From Pigoraptor chileana (lineage: Eukaryota > Opisthokonta > Filasterea), in the NCBI GenBank assembly GCA_943704495.1, contig CALSCR010002946.1:1-26331 (forward strand): 26,331 bases of DNA, in the 5' to 3' direction. Below the pieces are notes generated by a model. That model did no database searches, had not been told where the DNA came from, and was given only the letters and a program-made list of their open reading frames with translations. Made by a program: the position numbers and the translations under genes. Shown piece by piece: positions 21,494-26,331 of this stretch. Positions within the stretch are counted from its first letter, which is position 1; the number at the start of each line of letters is the position of its first letter.

Positions 21494-24455
21494 ATGGCAT
21501 ACACAACTGTCGAGACCGGCCCGCACAACACGACCGAGTTCAAGGCCTACATCAGTGAGTTATCGGCGTTTACAGGCATTTCCTCGTATATATCTTGTTC
21601 TCTGCCTCACCACACTGACATTTCCCACTGAGGTGGACGTACAGAGTGAGTGGAGGTGGCGGTTGGGCAGATGCTATAGTCTGGCCTGTATTTTAGTGTG
21701 GAGCCCATGCTCGACTTGACTTTTCTGGCACGACGCCATCGTGTGCAGTGAGTTGACACTCATGATTGCATCTCGACGTCTCGTTTGCCGTCCTACAGAG
21801 GGCCCCAATGGATTCGTGTCGCCCTTCCACGACATTCCTCTGTACGCAAATGCCGAGAAGACTGTTCTGAACGTCGTTATTGAGATTCCCCGGTGGACAA
21901 ATGCAAAGATGGAGGTTTGTGCTAACCCTTCATTTGTAACAGTGTTGACCAACACCGTGTAACGTCCTACTGTGTTTTTTGTTGCCTATCTGACATGCAC
22001 TTCTTCTTGCATATTCAGATCAGCAAGAAGGATCCCCTTAACCCCATCAAGCAAGACGTCAAGAATGGCAAGCTCCGCTTTGTGAAGAATGTTTTCCCCC
22101 ACCACGGTTACATTTGGAACTACGGAGCCTTGCCGCAGGTGCGTGCACACATGTGATGTGTGTGTGAGTGTATAAATATATACATATATACATATATACA
22201 TGTATGTGTATGTGCTTGCGCGCGCGTGTGTGTGCGTGCGTGTGCGTGTGTTTTCATGCGTGTGAATCGATACTTTGATACTTGGGCAGCTTTGTGGGCC
22301 ACTTGTAGACTAACATGGAAATCCCAACAAAACCCAATCAAACCAATCAATCGCACAGACATACGAGGATCCCGCCCATGTTGACTCGCGCACTGGCTGC
22401 AAGGGCGATAACGACCCGATAGACGTGTGCGAGATCGGCGAGGCCGTTGCTCCCCGCGGTGCTGTGCGCCAGGTCAAGGTTCTTGGCACGGTCTGCCTCC
22501 TCGACGAGGGTGCGTGCTTCTCTCTTTGTTCATCCTTGTGGAATATCTGACACCTACACTAATTTGAATCTCATATCTTTGTTCATTCTTGTGTGGTGGC
22601 GTGCATGCTTCCCCCATTTGCTTTTTTTGTCTTGTCTAAGTTGTATGCTTGTATATTGTATTGCGGTTTTGAATCGTGCGGGTTTATACGTTGTTGTTGT
22701 TTTGTTGTGACCTTTGTGTTTTCATGCTGTCGTCAGAAAACGCGCCCATTAATTGGCACTTTTGAGAGTTGGCACTTGTTGATTCTATCTTCTTTTGATG
22801 AAGATAAGGAAGATGAGCCTCACAAAGTGTGTGTGGTGTGTGTGGAGGGGACAATAAACACTAACAAACCCATTTCAAAAATCAAACAAAACAGGTGAGA
22901 CCGACTGGAAGATCATTGCGATTGATGTCAACGATCCTCTTGCCTCCAAGCTGAACGGTGAGCGTGCATTCCGATTTGCTTGTCTGTGTGTCTCTATCTC
23001 TCTCTCTCTCGCTCTCTCTTGCGCCAGTTTGAAAACTGTGGTGATTTTAGTGTCGCATGAAACAACACGGCGATCTGGGCAATAATGAACACTTTGTTCG
23101 AGTGTATTTTCTCTTTAGTGGAGAAATATGCAACAAGTCCCAAAAAAGTGAAATATATTTTCCGATCTTTATCGGGGACGGTAATACACAGAATGCCTTG
23201 TTTTTGGGAAACTGAAAATATTTACTTTTTTACTTTTTGCTGTTGAATCTCGGACAGATATCGGCGATGTGGAGAAGCACATGCCTGGCTTCCTCAAGGC
23301 AACTGTCGAGTGGTTTACGCTTTACAAGATCCCCGATGGAAAGCCCGCCAACAAGTTTGCCTTCAACGGCGAGGCAAAGGACAAGGTATGTGCATGTGCA
23401 TGTGCATTTGTGTGTGTTTGTGTGTGTATTGTGATGTGTGCATGTGCACTACTTACAAATTCGGTTTGATCATCGTATTGTATCACTTCACATTGTTGCT
23501 ACACAACGCACAACACAACACAACAACACACAACACAACAACACGCGCACACAACACTCGCACGACACACGCACACACAACGACACCACACACAACGACA
23601 CACACAACACACTCTCTAACGCTGCAACAACACTCACACAACGCCACCACACGTCAGGCATTTGCCCTCGATGTCATTGCTCAGACGCACGAGCACTGGA
23701 AGGCGCTCTTGGCCCGCCCCGAGTCTAAGGATGTTGTGCGGTGCGTGCCTTTTTTTTGTTGTTGCGTGCTTCATGTTTTTGTGCATGATCGCCAGTATCG
23801 CTTGTTCGCAAATATGGTATGGTCCGTGGAGTTATTGTTATGGAACAGATGGGCAAATAGCAAACGGCACTGACGTAAATCCATCATCCGCATTACCCAA
23901 ACAGCACCAACACATCACTTGGTCAGCACAAGATCGCGGCCGCAGAGGCCGAGAAGATTGTTTCCGAGGTTAGCGAATGTATTCGATGGGAGGACGTGGG
24001 AGGGGCTATCATTCTGCTTGCTTTTATCTGCCTTTATTCCCAACTTGATTACGCGTGTATATAGCTGTGTGTGTTAAAGGCGCAGTTGTGTTGTTGTTGT
24101 TGTTCGTCTTCTTTTCTTCTCCCTGCACACAACACTGCACACAACACGACATGCCATTGTTTGTGGTATGCTGAATAGAAAAAATCACACCCTTTTTTTT
24201 TCCATTTCGCAGAATCGCGCGGGAACCCCCGGAGCATCTGAAGGATCAAGTGAGTATTGAACCAATGGATCGATGTGCGGATGTGCTGCCCTTGTGTCTT
24301 GTGTGTTTTGTGCGATTTCTGCCACAGAATTTTTGTTTTCCGGCGAAAACCAACTCTCAAAAGCAGTTCTGCACATTGCATTCGTGCTTGCTCAATTTTT
24401 GTTTTGCTGCTCTTGCTATGCAGTCATCGACCGGTGGCACTATGTGTCGGCCTGA
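21494..24455 (+). CDS. PPA1: Inorganic pyrophosphatase, family I, cytosolic type
   Basis: Ten exons (21494-21554, 21799-21914, 22019-22138, 22359-22509, 22895-22957, 23258-23385, 23658-23740, 23905-23968, 24213-24249, 24424-24455) join in frame to 284 residues, close to the 287 of yeast IPP1. The sequence follows the eukaryotic family I enzyme throughout: [42 protein letters not shown], the signature DNDPIDV at 116-122 (metal-binding Asp116, Asp118, Asp121), [36 protein letters not shown] and a C-terminal [10 protein letters not shown]. It splits pyrophosphate to two phosphates with magnesium, pulling biosynthetic reactions forward. There is no targeting peptide, so the cytosol is expected. 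The last two exons are only 37 and 32 bases. The exon 8 acceptor was chosen after AACAG at 23904 because it keeps the frame. Confidence 0.96.
22155..22262 (+). repeat. TG/TACATA-rich tract in pyrophosphatase intron 3
   Basis: TG repeats, then TATACATA units, then TG/CG repeats in the donor half of the intron 22139-22358. Confidence 0.8.
23386..23652 (+). repeat. TG-rich first part and CA-rich second part of pyrophosphatase intron 6
   Basis: After the donor at 23386 come TGTGCA and TG repeats to about 23450. From about 23500 to 23650 the intron is almost pure CA/ACAACA sequence, up to the acceptor at 23656-23657. The halves are complementary in sense. Confidence 0.85.
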
Positions 24456-25644
24456 AGGCACACACATCTTCCTTACATCTGCGAGGCAAATTACAACAAG
24501 GCCGCGTCCCGCTTGTGAAGGATTTCCTTTCTTTTTGTACAGTCTGTCAGTTGTCATGCACAAAAATGAAAGCCGTTCAAAAAAGTATTGCGATAATGAG
24601 TACCATTATGTTTTTATATATATTAGAGCTGCGCGATGCCGACATGGGCAGAAAAACAAACCTAATTAAATATAAAAACAACCCTCCAAAACCGCAACAA
24701 CCAACCTACCCTCGCAACTATGCGTACGCATGAGTAATAGTACTCACGCGAGTACTCCTGCCAACAACAAACCCCACCACTGAACTTGATCACAGAGCAC
24801 GTCAATCGGGGGACACTTGCGCACGTGATAATGAGCGTGTCGCGTGACTGTGTGTCCGGACACCAGGTTTCCTCCAATCGGGTGGCGACGAAAGTGCCCG
24901 TGGCACTGATTATGTGTCACAGACGGGGAATTCCGAAAACACCAAACGACTTATCATCAGTCGCGGCCGCATTATTCTACTACTCAAGGGAACTGAGTAC
25001 CCTTGCTACTACTCTACTGAAGCTCCATTCTCACTCACAATTGTCAGCTCAAACTCTGTCACCCACCGCCACGTTCCATGCGATGCACGTGTCCGCATTG
25101 AAGCAACCATAAAGTCATCACTTCGGAAAAATATCCGTTCAACAAATACCGCCTGGCGCAGCGTAGGACGCACCGATCGTAAATCAAAATTCCCTTTCAA
25201 ACATCAACCAAAAAAAAAAGAAAGAAGAAAAATCCCTCCGCTCTTCATATCGCACATGGAAGAGGGCGCGCTGAGTGGGGCACCCCAACCGTGCGCTCGT
25301 TGCGCCGGGTCGATATCGCCTGCGTCAAAAGACAACCGTCGGAAACCGGAGACCACATGTCTGGCGCTGGATTCAGTTCCCTAGGGAGCTGAGTCCCTCT
25401 CCGTCTACACCGCTTTCGCTAGCCTCACACCGATTCGCCGTTCCAATTCGATCGCCCATCGCCCAGTCCAACGGCGAGAGGCACACGCTGGCACTGATTG
25501 CGCATCACATCAGATTACATATTACAATTGCTGGTGACCTCCCACTGCGGCAGCGTGCTTTGCTGGGCCGCTCCTTTTTCCTAATCCCCGCATTGTCGAC
25601 GACGACCGTATTTTCTGTCGCAACGTCGACCCGCAACACGTGCA
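24456..25644. other. Intergenic region
   Basis: About 1.2 kb between the pyrophosphatase stop and the membrane-protein start. ATTAAA near 24664 could be a polyadenylation signal for the pyrophosphatase. Open frames here are not recognisable, and one that runs into the next gene is in another frame from its hydrophobic reading. No RNA gene seen. Confidence 0.5.
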
Positions 25645-26117
25645 ATGGCGCCAACACCAACATACACTGTGCACACATCAGCATCGCCGTTGCAGACACT
25701 GTTGGAAAGCGCTGTTACAAATGCGGTTGTTTCGGTTGCATCCTCAAGTGCGACGCCCGTTCCGAGCGCATTCGCGATGCCAACGCCCGAGACCGAATGC
25801 CCGTATCCCTACACAAGCGTCAACTGCAGTGTGCTTTATGCGGATTTAATTGGAAGCGCATACTACGGATTCACGTATTTTGAGACGACATTTACGTGCC
25901 TTCTCGTTGTGATTTCACTCTACAGCCTTATTCGAGTGATTCAGTGGCGTGGATGGAGAAAGCGGTGTCGGCAGCGAACTATTCTCATCCACGTCTTTGT
26001 GTCGTCATGCCTATTCCTCGTGCGAAGCATTGACTCGTACGGTTGGCAGAATATGATATCGCCTATGGCAAAGCAGTGCATTTTCGGAGTCAGTTTTACG
26101 TGCCAGTATCTCCTCAT
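25645..26117 (+). CDS. Multipass membrane protein, first exon (3' partial)
   Basis: ATG 25645 has G at -3 and +4 (GCAATGG). The exon runs to a donor CAT/GTGAGT at 26117-26118, giving about 157 residues before the window ends; the rest lies downstream. A Ser/Thr/Pro-rich N-terminal segment of about 70 residues holds a possible N-glycosylation site (NCS at 60-62). Hydrophobic spans follow at about 81-99 and 113-126, with a basic loop RGWRKRCRQR between them, and a third begins near 142. An N-out, several-pass topology such as a GPCR-like or TOM1/GPR137-like protein is possible, but I do not recognise the family. The reading frame and membrane spans are convincing; the function is open. Confidence 0.6.
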
Positions 26118-26331
26118 GTGAGTGCTCCGTGTCGCTATGAAGTGTGATGATGCATTGCTCTTGTTGTGCCTTCACTGTATTTTGTATTTGTATTTGTCTC
26201 GCACTACCGGTCGTGACTTGACAGATTATTTCTTCATATGCACTCAGTTGTCCGTTGTTTTCTCCCATTCCAAATATTGTACTTATTATGTACCCCTCTC
26301 TTACATCTCTTATCTCTCCTCATCCCCCCCC
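26118..26331 (+). other. Intron of the membrane-protein gene, running off the window
   Basis: After the GTGAGT donor at 26118 the sequence is T-rich, with short TTTGTAT repeats near 26180-26195, and ends in a C run. No acceptor followed by a matching frame is evident before the window ends. Confidence 0.45.

Noticed and set aside
23438-23873. Thr/His/Asn-rich open frame in the pyrophosphatase region
   Set aside because: It is translation of the CA-rich intron 23386-23657 and runs out of frame through the next exon.
20881-25009. A 14-base sequence AGTACCCTTGCTAC shared by two intergenic regions (20881-20894 and 24996-25009)
   Set aside because: About one such match is expected by chance in a window of this size; the flanks do not align.
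25275-25883. 202-codon plus-strand frame overlapping the membrane protein start
   Set aside because: It is in another frame; the overlapped part loses the clear hydrophobic spans seen from ATG 25645, and its upstream half is Arg/Pro/Ser-rich with no recognisable domain.
1-26331. CRISPR-like arrays, insertion sequences, prophage or operon-type defence systems
   Set aside because: The repeats are simple microsatellites without spaced units; there are no transposase, integrase or reverse transcriptase motifs, and the genes are spliced eukaryotic ones.

Overview
This window is an ordinary, intron-rich stretch of nuclear chromosome from a eukaryote. It holds eight genes on both strands, six of them complete. 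The exon joins below were built by hand from GT-AG borders. Every proposed junction keeps the reading frame, and the joined proteins align end to end with known families. The gene set includes a CEP20/FOPNL centriolar protein (so a centriole or flagellum is likely), a Golgi GH99 endomannosidase, the repair helicase ZGRF1 and a gadkin/AP1AR-like adaptor. This suggests a flagellated protist, perhaps on the animal side of the tree, but that placement is inference. Nothing looks bacterial, viral or transposon-derived.

Layout. 63-1925 (+): last five exons of an unidentified gene. 2511-3606 (-): AP1AR/gadkin-like protein with an N-terminal lipidation motif. 4328-9283 (-): complete seven-exon ZGRF1-type helicase. 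10795-13769 (+): six-exon GH99 endo-alpha-mannosidase. 14805-18538 (-): ten-exon 5'-nucleotidase-family phosphoesterase without an obvious secretion signal. 19207-20633 (+): seven-exon CEP20/FOPNL. 21494-24455 (+): ten-exon cytosolic-type family I inorganic pyrophosphatase. 25645 to beyond the window (+): 5' exon of a multipass membrane protein.

The genes do not form an operon or a single pathway. ZGRF1/MANEA and the nucleotidase/CEP20 pair are divergent and each pair shares an upstream region. E2F-like sites occur in both of these regions, next to a genome-maintenance gene and a centriole gene.

The most striking structural signal is in the introns. Many carry long TG tracts (read on the sense strand) after the donor, or CA tracts before the acceptor. 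In at least three introns both occur in the order that would let the RNA fold back on itself. No RNA gene, CRISPR array or defence system was seen, and I found no clearly novel multi-gene system.
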